This document shows, piece after piece, positions 30,215-43,545 of a DNA stretch of 64,000 nucleotides; the first letter of the stretch is position 1, and every line of letters starts with the position of its first letter. This DNA is from Lineus longissimus (Eukaryota; Nemertea; Pilidiophora; Heteronemertea; Lineidae). A program made the translations under genes and the position numbers. The stretch spans positions 21,779,501-21,843,500 of the forward strand of contig NC_088308.1 of NCBI RefSeq assembly GCF_910592395.1, given 5' to 3'. The notes under the pieces are model-generated. The model worked only from the letters and a program-made list of their open reading frames with translations, searched no databases and was not told where the DNA came from.

Positions 30215-31061
30215 TGGGTGATTTCAAAGTTGGTTTTGGTTTTAGTGTTGGGTGTTAGTGTCAGTTTTATTCTTAATTTCTACCCCTAAAAACCTATGTC
30301 TGGATAAGACCAATTCAAGGTTTTAGTTTAACACCAACACCTGGTTTTATCTAAACACCTAAAACCTGGGCTGAAACTAAGAAGAGGTTTTATTCTGCAG
30401 GTAAAACTAACACCAAGATGGACAGAGATAAAACCTTGGAAAAACCAAACATGCATGTTGTTGTCGTTGTTACTGTTGTTTCCCTATTGTAACCGCTTCC
30501 GATCTATATAAATTTCGTCATCTTCTTTCACGTCCATCATCATTCCCATCAGCGTTCAAAATACCAGCAACTACTTCTTGAAATGATACGAACAACATGA
30601 TTTTTTTTTTCTTGACACCAACACCAACTTTGAAATCCACTCGGTGTTAATGCCTAAGGTGTTAGTTTTATTGGTAATACAAAATGCACTACAAATCTTC
30701 CAAATATAACACCGAGCTGGGATTAAGATGAGACCTTGGTGTTCCAATTGGTTTCAGTGTGAAACTAAAACCTAATTTGAAATAGGATAATGCTAAAACT
30801 GAGTGTCAAAACTAACACCAGAACTGATTTCATTTCTGGTGTTGTGGAGAGTTTTAGTTTTAGTCCCGGTGTTAGTTTTTGACACTAAAACCATCCCTTA
30901 GTTTTAAGCTAAAACCGGACATAATGCTAAAACCAACAAACACCGACACTGATATAGGATGAAACTAAAACCCACTTCATTTCAATACTGGTTTAATCGA
31001 GGGTTTTAGTGTTCCATTTAGTTTTAAAACTAAATCTAAAAACTGGCTTTGAAATCACCCA
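30215..31061. mobile_element. ~850-bp inverted-terminal-repeat element packed with GTTTTAG/CTAAAAC motifs
   Basis: Left end tgggtgatttcaaagttggt and right end actggctttgaaatcaccca are inverted repeats (TIR core TGGGTGATTTCAAAG). The interior is dominated by variants of ggttttagt(g)tta and its complement actaaaacc on both strands, with an ordinary-looking centre near 30440-30600. No open frame of note, so a non-autonomous transposon is most likely. Target-site duplications are not clear. Confidence 0.6.
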
Positions 31062-34050
31062 TTGTAAAGGCTTTTAATACTGCTGCATGACTTTTGTTGC
31101 TCGTATGACCTTCAATTTGTACCATTATAGCAGTTGTGCTTTCCCTACTTCAGGTTTAATACAATTGACAATAACACTTTAAAGCAGTGTCTGTATTAAA
31201 CAACGTGAACTAAATATAAATTATCAAACCAGCAGAAAGTTGTAAACTTTATCAAACTTTTGATAAAATCTGTTTTATTGAATTATACAATGCTTGTACG
31301 GGTGTGTCAAGTAATCAGAACAGCCGCTCTTCGCAGTGGATTTAATCGCTTTTTCTCAGGGTTTTGCAATGATGACCGAGTGAAAAAAATCCCTGAATCC
31401 AAGGATGACACTCCTGAGGCTGTGTCTCAATAGTTAATTTCCTTGGCAACAGCGAATGCATTCTAACTGACATGAGGCAGGCTGTGAAATTTGTTTATTG
31501 TAAAGTCATCAGACGAGTTTGTCCTTTATGTGGGTGAGTGCCGTCTGCTTTGATAACTGTTTTTTACACCTGTTTTCATGTTTTAAATCTTGGCGTCTTT
31601 AGTCACGGGTGAACCAGAAAGCAAAATCTTGTTTTGCTATCGTACCTTTTGTCATGTCGAAATTCATTAAAAAAAGAATTGTTAAAAGGATACATTATTG
31701 ATGACTTAATCGTTGTCAAATTCTAGTGTTTTTTTTCTTACATAGTGACAAGACAGACCATGAAGGATACTGACCTCGTAGCTTGCCACCAAAATATTAT
31801 TGCTGTCAACCCGAATTTCCCACGTATTTTTATATTCAGTCACACCCAGTAGAATTTTTTTTGAAGTTTAAGGCCATCCTAGTAATTGCATTTGATAATA
31901 TGTTTCTTTGAGTTCAGCTCCACCAATACTGCTGCAATATGAATGGAAGATACTATGATAACTGTAACTGGCCGATTCCCACCAAGGATGAGTGCCTATT
32001 TAATTTTGCGATTTGCAAAAAAATCCTGTCAATTCTGAAGTATAGATTTCAAAAGATTTAGTCAGTACCAAAGTCATTACAACAGAAGACTTGCTGCCAT
32101 GGTGGTGGGATGGCTAATTAGACTAAACTCTTTGGGTTCGGTAGGAGGGGCTGTTCGTTTCTCAGCCAGTTACAAGGGAAGCCCTTAACCAATAGAGGGC
32201 TATCAATCACTCCACAGTATTTATCTTTCACCGATGATTAACCAAAGAAAATACACCCAACTTTGCCAGATGTTAGCCTTGAATTATAAGCCTAATGGTG
32301 TGAAAACCTTCAAAATATTTTGTCAGGACCCTACCCTTCTTTATCAAGCGATTCTTCCGCCTATCAGCCGACCCTTATTTTAATGCCTTCAACTCGAGTA
32401 TGCGTATTGTCCCTTAGAGTATCGGAGAGTGTTCCGTATTGTGCGCTATGATATCTGCGGCTTCAGATGTCGTTTGCCACTTAACTTTTCTTCATCCTTT
32501 ATGGCCTGTCGAGTGCGATCGCCTTGTCTCGTGTCATTAGTAAACAATCTTGGCACGCTGCTTGAACACATTCTCCTCCTCTGCATCTCTGGGCAGCATC
32601 CTCTTGGAGGAAAAACCAAGCACAAGCAGGACAATCCAGGCACAAGTTAGGCATTGTCCGCCTCAAATCTGGGAAAATTAAATCATTTTCCTCAGCCTAG
32701 TTTGTCTGAATGGTCTATTTTGGTCTATTTTGGCTATCACCGTTGGTCAAAATGGTGTTGATGAATAGTGATTGAGTGTAAAAGGACCTTATTTATTCTC
32801 TCGCTTGTTAGGGTGTTGGGTTTTTGGACAGCATATGGGCATTTCCTAATAAATTAACATAAGTTGTGGTTACATTGATTATTTGGGCACAAAAGCATAG
32901 CTTTTCTAATAAGTCTTCAATTCTTTCTTTGATATTGGTTAATTAGACCACGTCATTTGAACAGAATTCTCTACTCCAGATTTCGTGGTGATGAAGTCTT
33001 TACTGTAAGCACGCGTCTGCCGTCACTAAAGAATGAAACACAACATTTCAAAAGATGTGAAACTTCTTCATCATTTTGAATTCATTCAAATACTATGGCG
33101 TATTGGGGTTATTATCAGTTTTGAAATGCATGGTAAAAAAGTTTTCTTTACATTGTAAATCTGGAGTATTTCACTATTTTTTTGGTGTTATGTTCTTTAA
33201 CGAATCATGTTATTTAGTACCGCATTGAAAAATTTGGGTTTTTTTCCTCAGCGCTAAGTCAAACAAATATTAAATTTGAGCCACTTTTTTCCGTCGTTCA
33301 TCAGAGTCTTAGTAGCAGTGAGTCAGCCAATTTCTGTCAAGTTTACGGTTAAAATCAGTATGAATTCAGTCCGTTATATCATTGTGTTTGTTCGACCTTT
33401 CTTAGACCTTGTTAATAGCAGACTTTCAAATATGCCATTTCATGGCATGTTCTTATAATTCAAGTTGTTTATCAGCCTGATATAAGGTTTCAAAGAATAT
33501 CTCTCAATAACTATTGTGAAGTCAAAGAAGCAGTACAAAAGAGGTTGTATCTTCGTCATACAACTGTACACTTGTCGGCACCTTGTAAATCATATCTACG
33601 TAAATAATTGAAAACCTGTTGAACAGACAGTGATCAAGCAACACGCATCGCGACTCGGGCAATGAACCTGAACCTCATTTGAAGTAACAAGACATGCCCT
33701 GATAAATGAACGGCCACACACCAGTGATGCAGACTTGTGAGAAATGATCTGACTTGGGAATGAAAGCAAAACCGCAGACAAGCTGGGAGCTTCAGACAGG
33801 CGTGCAGGGCGCGCTTTGTACTTTTCACGCCTCAGGAAATGTCAGTGTCTCTTATGCATGGATAAATCCAGGATCATCCTTGTGGGCACCTGTAATCACA
33901 TGTTTTCTGTAGATTAAAAAAATGAAACATTCCTTTACCATTGTCTCAGTGCTAATCTATGTACTGCCAAGAGTATGATTTGTAACAAACCTACATATGC
34001 TTCCTCAGTATGGAACTGGGCGGACTGGACTGTGTATCACAGTTAGTGAA
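31062..34050. other. Intergenic, nothing recognised
   Basis: A+T-rich non-coding sequence. Short open frames at 32429-32650, 33276-33458 and 33596-33828 have no coherent protein character. Confidence 0.4.
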
Positions 34051-34075
34051 GTGAGGGTCATATGGACCGAATTAA

Positions 34076-34410
34076 ACGTGCAGACAAATTGCCACAAACT
34101 AAATAATCGACCGATTTCCACCAAATTTGATACATTTATCGTGGTACTACCACTTTACAACAAGGTCAAGGTCGTAAGGTCAAATGACAAGGTCATTTGG
34201 TCTAAATTACATGCACAGGTCAATTGCCACCCAACTGGTGAACCGATTTCAACCAAACTTGTTTTGTTTAGCCAGGTTAATACCAGTGCACCACTGGAGG
34301 CAAAGGTCAATGTCAAAAGTCAAGGTCAAAGTATCTCAACTACACCAGCAGGCCAATTGCCACCAAACTAATAAACCATTTTCCACCAAACTTGATACTA
34401 GCCACGTGTT
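34076..34410. repeat. ~135-nt degenerate tandem repeat, about 2.5 copies
   Basis: caaattgccac(a/c)aaactaa followed by accgatttccaccaaacttg recurs near 34082, 34218 and 34352, separated by aaggtcaaggtca-type stretches. Open frames across it read the repeat only. Confidence 0.6.
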
Positions 34411-37400
34411 GAATGACATCTCATGTACAAAATGTTTATCATGTCATTCAATGACCTTCCAAAAGCGCAGTCAATGTCATTCATGTTTTGGATCGTTAGG
34501 TATGCGTTTTAAGACGAGACGCATTAAGCCAACAAAGTCGATTATTTCAACAATCAAATTTTGATAAGATTTAGCATGTCTCTGTTTGTTTTGATGACAC
34601 AGGTTTACAGACAGTTCTGTCAATGCTTTAACTGTTGTTGGAGTGTTTAGTGATTTATAAATTTTTGATATGTATGACATGATGAAAGAAAATGAAGTGC
34701 ATAGTAACCCACGTATCATTCAGCCATATCGAATCATGTCAAGCATTGTGACGTCAATGATGCCCTAAAACTCTCCTAGAATCCTAGCCTGTTGCTCGTG
34801 GGAAAGAAACCGAGACAGAATAACATTTCTGGGTCATTGGTCAGGCCCTCATATTTTCTCCATCACAACTACTCAATAAGCATGTTTTCTCCATTTATCT
34901 CTTTTCAGAGATGACAGGTGATAAGAAAAAACTTGAGAAGATCCTGTGCATTGTTGATGCTACATGAAACAAACGCAAGAAAAAACAGATGACAAAACTT
35001 GATGCCGAAGTAAACCTGAGGATGTGTTAGATAAAAATGTAACAGGGGTTCAAGTAACAATAGTGTTACCGTCTTCGTCTTCCTTGCAATTGCAAAGCTA
35101 CCAACTGCATTATGTACATTGCTACTATGTGTTTTATCATAAGATTAAATGTATCTCGCCGAATGCTTCAATATTCATATGCAATATTTTTATCCATTTT
35201 AATTTGGTATACCACAGGCTACTTAATGTTCATATGACTGTATCTATGTCAAGGGATTGCTGGTTTACCCTGTATTTCATACTGCAATCGACTAAAAATT
35301 ACTCACTATGTCGAGCCGTTTTTGGTGTGTCTGTTTCGCTTAGGCCTATTACACTTAAAATAAGCCTTTTGCACAGGTGTCCCTCAACCGACTAAGTAGT
35401 GTCGACACTGTATGTTTAATATAACTTTTATCAAAACGTATCTAGTTAAAGTATTACGTTTTTGCTTTTATCCAGCACACTTTCAGGTATATCTAAAAAT
35501 TTTGATAAGAAAGCAGCAGTTTTGCTTCAAACATGCTTGTTACCAAATGACAGGCTTCCTGAACTTCAAAATGTCCATTCTGCATTTGACAGTCTGAAGA
35601 TGTGGTTTACGATAATTGTGTAGGTGTTATTCAGAAACGATGTGAAGGACGCTTGGAAGAGCTTGTCATGTAGCACGCTGAAATGTCTGATTCATGACAA
35701 TTTCAATGGAAGTGATATTTGGTTACTGTGCATGGTTCCGTTAATAGGTTGTTGGGTCATATTTTTGTTATCTTTTGTTAAAATCAAAGTGTATTCTTGA
35801 AAGTCAGAACCATGTAGTCAGACTTGAGAGGATAGCTTACGAGTTTCACATCAGTTGGTTCAACAATCGAAGCATATAATAAAAACTGCTGACAAGACCT
35901 TTTTAAAAAAAACCTTATTTTGCATGTATGTACCGGTACTGAATTTTCATCATTCTTCAGCTTTAAGATATTTCAAATTCGTGGGAAAGATTGGTAATTA
36001 AAAATACATGAGAGTAGATGACCAGTTGGATTTTGAAAGTCACCCTGATTTAAAAAAAATCATGTCATTATTGATGTGAACATCTATCGTGGGAACTTTC
36101 TATTTCTGCATTCTAAATCTTAGATGGAGATTCCTGTTTAAGTGGAAAATGCTGTCATCTGTGTCAATTCGTTCTGGTCACTGTATACCTGGGAACATCT
36201 GAAGGATTTGAAACATGATACCCATACAGTAGCACTATAAGACTTAAAATGGCCATTTGGTCTAAAAACAGAGTTTCTCTAACTGTTATTTCATGTTACA
36301 TTGGGTAAACTTAAACAAGTGACCAATTTTTTCCTGACAAAAATAATGTTCAACATTTGAAATCAATCAGACTGAAGGTGAAAGGAACCATGAACTAGAA
36401 TAACATTGGGTAGAAAAAATAAAGGAAACAACAGAAGTCACGGAAATATTTTATGCAAATTTTTCCACCCCACGAATAATATTCATTAATCTTGTGAGCA
36501 TTTTGCATCAATCTCTGCTAATTTTTTTCCCCTGTTCTATTAACTTAAGCCTTTTTACGTGTCGTGTTCATGTGCCACGAAGGCGCCTGTGCGACATTTT
36601 CGCCACACTTAATGCGCCAAGAGAATATGCTTGGTTAACCGCAACTAGAGATGTTAATATGTATTATCAAGATTTGTCGAAATGCTTTAATGATTGGTCT
36701 TTACCTTCGCGGGGCATAAACAGGCGGGAAATGAGATTCAGATGACAGCAGTTTCGAGTGTGCGTTAGGCAGTTTTACTGCGGTAATCTTTCAGCGATCG
36801 TCGAAAAGAGGAAACCAATGTTTATTCTATGCAGTGGGAACATCGTAAAAGCAACGCGCTGGTCATGTTTGAAAAATTCCAAACTTCTTGAGGTATTGTG
36901 ACGGTGTTGGTTGTTTTGTGTTGACATGCAAGGTTGTCATTAGTGGCTAATAAGCTCCTCCACGGGAATGCCAAGTGATGTCGTATAAATGAAGAATGAG
37001 AGAGCGATGATTGAACGAATGAAAAATGTATGAATGATTTTGCCTGGCGGTTTGTAATGTGGTCATTTTGCAGCCACATAATGAGGCGATTGTTGGTAAT
37101 TGGTTGAATGTGGGAAGATTGATGATGAGATTTTGAAAATAATCTGAAACTGGGCGCTGTTTGTTTTTTCACCTGGGGCATTGAAGTACATCTTAAGAAA
37201 AAAATCTAATGAAATCTGTATTGATGTCATTGTTTTTTGTGGAAAGCAACCTTTCTTAATGAGCAAATTTGCATGCAATTTGAAAATAATGTTGGTGTAT
37301 TCATTTTTGTAATTTCTTTATTTATAAAAAGTCCAAAATCTTTTTTACCAGTAAGTTTTTAACATGTCATTAATCATTTTAAGGAAAGATAGACTCTCTT

Positions 37401-38260
37401 TGTTTTTGTGGAGACTAAGTATCTTAATAATAATCCCTCAGTCCGGAGGTTAAATGGTGATTTCTCCTGAGCTTGTGTAAAATCAATTTGAGAAAATATC
37501 GCCCTTCTGACGAGTTGAAATCCGACATCTGTACGATCCTCCTCGGTGAACATTTGCCGAGGCCTGCAGTTGATTTCACACCAGCTACTAGCCATTGTTC
37601 AACGATGATTGAAATTTAATTCAATCACTGCTACTTCCAGCCCGCCAGATTCTTTGTAAACCCGAAGTGCAATTCTTACGGTTACTTTCATTCTGGAGTG
37701 ATGTACCAATGATTTTATCGACAAGATCTGCGCTGGCCATATGACAGTTTCATGTCTTCGTTTTGTTAGCATCTTAAATTGAGATGATGTGAGTTTTAGA
37801 ATTTCAATTAGCGTCATTTCCTTAAACTATTTAGGAATGATTTCAGCACCACAGTTTTTTACTGAGATATTTAAAGCAGTTTGCAAGTGCTATGTAACCT
37901 TGTTACAGTCACTTATTAAGGTATTCACCAGCTGGACTAGAACTGGATCTCTTTGAAATTATTATCAATCATAGTTTTAGATACCAGTACTGTATATTTT
38001 TATAATCATGTCTAATGTATTTTAGGAGAAGTATAATATTTGTCATATAATTTGTGTAAATATATCGTAAGACGTAATATGAAATGAAATTGACAAGAAC
38101 GGATAAAATCGTTGTTCATTCTTTTAAGAGGGGTGGTATGAATCGATACAAGCAGTTTCTAATTCACAAGTACAGACTGAGTTCCTGTACTGATGGAAGG
38201 TAGTTCGAGAAGAAAGCACTATGAAATATGTTAACTTCTGTCTTTAACCTCAGGATACTT
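34411..38260. other. Intergenic A+T-rich region, nothing recognised
   Basis: No exon, RNA gene or clear mobile element seen. It separates the repeat at 34.1-34.4 kb from the satellite block. Patches such as 36.5-36.7 and 36.9-37.1 kb are less repetitive and could be regulatory, but nothing in the sequence proves it. Confidence 0.35.
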
Positions 38261-38264
38261 CACT

Positions 38265-40690
38265 GTCCTCACCCTATGAAGATGTGGGCTTTACCACTCG
38301 AATTTGAGCTTTTCCATTCAGGCTGTGTAACAGCTACAGGCTCTGAGAAATGGTGGATCATACCTCCTGCTTCGCCAGTCACAAGGTGTGAGAGATAGGG
38401 GGTCTATTCTTCCTGCCTTCCAAGCCACAAGTTGTGAAATTCAAGCTATTCCTCCTGAAATACCCAACCACAGGTTGTGAAAGACAGGGGACTACTCCTT
38501 CTGCTACCCCGACCTTTGGTTGGTAAAGACAGGAGACAATAGCACTCGCCTGGACTTTCAAGCATATGGTTGTAAAAGACTGGGCCTATTCTTCATTCAA
38601 AAACAGCCACAAGTTGTGAAATACAACTCGGGTGGCAATTCCCATTGCTTCACCAGCATGATGAAAATGACCGAGGACTATTTGTCCTGTTACACCAACA
38701 ACAATTTGTGAAAGGACAGAGGACTATCCCTCCGGACACACAAGTCTCCAGTTGTGAAAGACCAGAGACTATACCTCTTGCCTCACCAGCTCACCAGGTT
38801 GTGAAAGGCAGGGGACCAATTTCAAGAAAGGAGACCAACTTGTGAATGATACATCCTACAACACTAGCCTCCGGCTGTGAAAGACCGTGGACATTACCTA
38901 TTGCCTCACAAGCCACTGGTTGTGAGAGACAGGGGACCAAGTTGTGAAAGACAGAGGACTATACATGTACATCCTACAACACTGTCCTCCGGCAGTGAAA
39001 GACCAAGGACAATATCTCTTGCCCCAGCAGCTATAGGTTATGAGAGACAGGGGACCAATTCGTGCAAGATGGGGACCAACTTGTTAATGACAAGACTATA
39101 ACACTAGCCTCCAGATGTGAACGACCAGCGACTATACTCCTTGCCATTCCAGCTGCACGTTGTGAGAGGCCACTGACAAAGTTGTGAAAGACAGAGGACC
39201 ATGTACATGTACATGTATATCCTACAAATCACACTGGCCTGGGGCTGTGATAGAACAGGCACTATACCCCTTGCCTTGCCAGCCACATATTGTGAGAGAC
39301 TGTGGACCATGTTGTGAAAGACGGAACTATTCTCCTGCCTAACCAGCCACTGGCTAAGTGTGAAAAGACAGAGGACTATTCCTCCAGATGCACTAGTCTT
39401 CGGTTGTGAAAGACCAGGGACTATAGCTCATGCCTCACCAACTAAAGGTTGTGAAAGGCCGGGGACTAAGTTGTGAAAGACAGATGACGATACATGTACA
39501 TTCTACAACACTGTCCTCTGGTAATGAAAGACAAAGGACACTATCTCCTTGCCTCAACAGCTACAGGTTGTGAGAGACAGGGGACCAATTTGTGCAAGAC
39601 GGGGGACAGACTCGTTGATGACAAGACTAGCCTCCAGCTGTGAAAGACTAGGGACTATACCCCTTGCCTTTCCAGCTCAGCTGCACGTTGTGAGAGGCCG
39701 CTGACAAAGTTGTGAAAGACAGAGGACCATGTTCATGTACATTTACATCCTACAACACTGGCCTGGAGCTGTGATAGACAAGGCACTATACCCCTTACCT
39801 TCTCAGCAACAGGTTATGAGAGGCTGTGGATCATGTTGTGAAAGACATGTAACTATTCCTCCTCTCGCTGGCTTGGTGAAGGCTGTGAAAGACTACTCCT
39901 CCTGTTACACCAACAACAATTTGTAAAAGGACAGAGGACTATCCCTCCAGATACACGAGTCTCCGGTTGTGAACGACCAGAGACTATACCTCTTGCCTCA
40001 CAAGCTGCAGGTTGTGAAAGGCAGGGGACCAATTTCAAGACAGAGGACGATACATCCTAGAATTACAAGACTCCGGCTGTGAAAGACCATGGACTATCTC
40101 TTGCCTCACAAGCTACAGGTTGAGAGAGGGACAGGGGACTTATTTGTGAAAGACAGGACTATACATGTACATTCACAACACTAGCCTCCGGCCGTGAAAG
40201 AACAGGGACTATACCTGTTGCCTCATAAGCCACTGGTTGTGAGAGTCAGGGGACCGAGTGGTGAAAGACAGATGACGATACATGTACATTCTCCAACACT
40301 GTCCTCCGGCAGTGAAAGACCAAGGACCACATCTCTTGCCTCAACAGCTACAGGTTGTGACAGACAGGGGACCAATTTGTACAAGACTGGGACAGACTTG
40401 TTGATGACAAGACTATAACACTAGCCTCCAGCTGTGAAAGACCAGGGACTATACTCCTTGCCCAACCAGCTACAGGTTGTGAGAGACAGGGGACCAAGTT
40501 GTGAAAGACAGAGGACTATACGTGAACATCTTTCATCACTGGCCTCTGGACTACACCCATTGACCATCCAGACACAGGTTGTGAAAGTCAAAAAACTATT
40601 CCTCCTGCCAAACAAGCCGCTGGCTATGATGGACAGGGGATGATATACCACCGGTTTTGAAACATCGGGGTTTATACCCCCTGTGCACTT
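38265..40690 (+). repeat. Satellite family A, direct orientation
   Basis: Tens of degenerate 40-60-nt units centred on ggttgtgaaagacaggggac, alternating with c(t/c)cctgcctcaccagccac. In the right two-thirds they are arranged with cctacaacactggcctccgg and tacatgtacat spacers into larger units. A ~1.2-1.3-kb duplication is visible: gttacaccaacaacaatttg occurs at about 38690 and 39904, and similar frames lie at 38877-39101 and 40194-40418. No credible gene. Confidence 0.85.
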
Positions 40691-40699
40691 TGTCTCACA

Positions 40700-43380
40700 G
40701 TGTGGAAGACATGTCTCAACCTGATTACGCCCTGCTGCCTATCCTGCTGTCCAGTCACAATCAACCAGATTATGTCCTGCTGGCTGCCCCGCCGTCGTGT
40801 CAACACGTGAGCGAGATGAGACAGTCACACCCAACCCGATAATGTATTGCCGGCTGCCCTGCCGTCCTTTAAACACGGTGTGAGAGATAAGACAGTCACA
40901 ACCAGGCCGATTATGTCCTGTTAGCTGCCCCGCCGTCGTGTCAACGCGTGACGGAGATGAGACTGTCATAGCCAGCCCGATTATGCCCTGCTGCATACCC
41001 CGCCGTCGTGTCATCACAGTGAGACAGATGGAACAGTCACTCCCAGCCCGATTTTTCCCTGCTAGCTACCCTACCGTCATGTCAATATGGTGAGAGATGA
41101 GACAGTCACCCCCAGCCCGAATATTCCCTGCTAGCTACCCCACCGTCATGTTCACATGGTGAGAGATGAGACAGTCACTCCGAGCCCGATTATTCCCTGC
41201 TAGCTACCATGTCGTCCTTTTAACCCGATGTAGGAGATAAGACAGTCACACCCAGCCCGATTATGTCCTACTGCCTGCCCCGCCGTCATGTCATCACAGT
41301 AAGAGAGATGGGACAGTCACACCCAGCCCGATTTTTCCCTGCTAGCTACCCCACCGTCATTTTAACATGGTGAGAGATAAGACAGTCACATCCAGCCCGA
41401 TTATGTCCTGTTAGCTGCCTCGCCGTCCTGTAAACCAGCTGAGAGATATGAGACAGTCACAGCCAGCCCGATTACGTCCTGTTAGCTTCCCCGCCATTCT
41501 GTCAACATGGTGGGAGAGATGAAACAGTCACTTTCAACCAGATTATGAGAGAATAGACTGTCACAGCCAACCCAATTATGGCCTGTTGCCTGCCCCGCTG
41601 CCCAGTCAACACGGTGAGAGACATGAGGGGGTCACACCCAGTCCGATTTTGTCCTGTTAGCTGCCCTGTCGTCCTTTTAACACGATGTAGGAGATAAGAC
41701 AGTCACACCCAGCCCGATTATGTCCTGTTAGCTGCCCCGCCGTCGTGTAAACACGTGAGAGAGATGAGAGTGTCACAGCCAGCCCGATTATGTCCTGCTG
41801 CCTACCCCGCCGTCGTGTCATCACAGTGAGAGAGATGGGACAGTCACTCCTAGCCCGATTATTCCCTGCTAGCTACCCTGTCGTCCTTTCAACACGATGT
41901 AGGAGATAAGAAAGTCACACCCAGCCTGATTATATCCTGCTGCCTGCCGCGCCGACGTGTCATCACAGTGAGAGAGATGGGACAATCACACCCAGCTCGA
42001 TTTTCCCCTGCTAGCTACCCCACAGCCATGTCAATATGGTGAGAGATGAGACAGTCACTCCTAGCCCGATCATTCCCTGCTAGCTCCCCCGCCGTCATGT
42101 GAAGATGGTGAAAGGTGAGACAGTCATAGCCAGCCCGATTGTGCCCTGCTCCTTGCCCCGCCGCCGTGTCAACATCGTGTGAGAGAAGAGACTGTCACAG
42201 CCAACCCAATTATGGCCTGTTGCCTGCCCCGGTCAACACGGTGAGAGAGATGAGACAGGCACATCCAACCCGATTACGTCCTCTAAGCTGCCCCGCCATT
42301 CTTTCAACACGCTGTAGGAGATAAGACAGTCACACCCACCCCGATTATGTCCTGTTAGCTTCCCCGCCGTCGAGTCCACGCGTGAGAGAGATGAGAGTGT
42401 CACAGCCAGCCCGATTATGTCCTGCTGCCTACCCCGCCGTGGTGTCAACACAGTGAGAGAGATGGGATAGTCACTCCCAGCCCGATTATTCCCTGCTAGC
42501 TCCCCGCCGTCATGTGAACATGGTGAGAGATGAGACAGTCATAGCCAGCCCGATTGTGCCCTGCTCCTTGCCCCACCGTCCTGTCCGATTATGCACTGTC
42601 GTTTGCCCCGCCGTCCTGCTAGCACGTTGAGAGAGATGAGACAGTCACACCCAGTCATATTATGCCCTGTTGGTTGCCCCGCCGTCGTGTCAACACGGTA
42701 CGGTGAGAGAGATGGGACAGTCACACCCAGCCAGACTAGGTCCTACTGGCTGTCCTGCTGTCCTGTCAACACCGTGTGACTGAGAGATGAGACTCTCACA
42801 GCCAGCCGGATTATGTCTAGCTAGCTGCCCCGCCGCCGTGTCATGACGGTGTGAGAGAGCAAGCTTGATCATGTCCTTCTGCCTACCCCGCCGCCGTGGC
42901 AACACGGTGGGAGAGAGGAGACAGTCACACTCAACCCGATTACGTCCTGTTAGCTGCCCGTCATTCTGTCAACACAGTGAGAGAGATGGACAGTCACCAC
43001 AACCAGCACGATATTGTCTTGCTGGCTTCCCCTCCGTCCTCTCAACAAGGAGAGAGTTTAACAGTCGTACCCTGCCCGATTATGCCCTGCTGCGAGATGA
43101 GACAGTCACACTCAACCCGATTATGTCCTGATGGCTGCCCCGCCGTCGTGTCAACACGGTACGGTGAGAGAGATGGGACAGTCACAACAAGCCAGATTAT
43201 GTCCTGCTGGCTGCCCCGCTGTCCTGTCAACACCGCGAGAGAGATGAGACTGTCGCAACCAGCCCGATGATGTCCTGTTTCCTGCCCCGCCGTCCTGTCG
43301 ACAGTGTGAGAGAGATATGACAGTTAGAACCAGCTCGATTATGTCCATCAGCCTACCTCGCCGACCTGTCGATAAGACTG
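40700..43380. repeat. Satellite family B, ~70-nt unit, about 38 copies
   Basis: Head-to-tail copies of gagagatgagacagtcacac / ccagcccgattatgtcctgc / tagctgccccgccgtcgtgt / caacacggt. cagtcac recurs at about 40823, 40894, 40964, 41034, 41104 and 41172, a step of about 70. More G+C-rich than its surroundings. The period is not a multiple of three, so long frames do not persist. There are no unique spacers, so it is not CRISPR-like. Confidence 0.9.
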
Positions 43381-43389
43381 TTGGAACCA

Positions 43390-43545
43390 TGTAGTCTGGT
43401 TGTGATAGGCTCACTGTGTTTCACGATGTGAAAGTGTTGTCTCCGTTAGTCTGGTTGTGATAGGCTCACTGTGTCTCTCGGTGTGTAAGTCATGTTCCTT
43501 TCAGTCTGGTTGTGACAGTCCTACCGCGTCTTACGGTGCATGAGT
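43390..43545. repeat. Satellite family C, ~55-nt unit, three copies
   Basis: gtctggttgtgataggctca recurs at 43394, 43449 and (as gtctggttgtgacag) 43503. Its ggttgtga core resembles family A. Confidence 0.7.

Noticed and set aside
38265-43545. CRISPR-like array or repetitive protein gene
   Set aside because: Units are contiguous without unique spacers, the genome is eukaryotic, and unit lengths not divisible by three break all frames.
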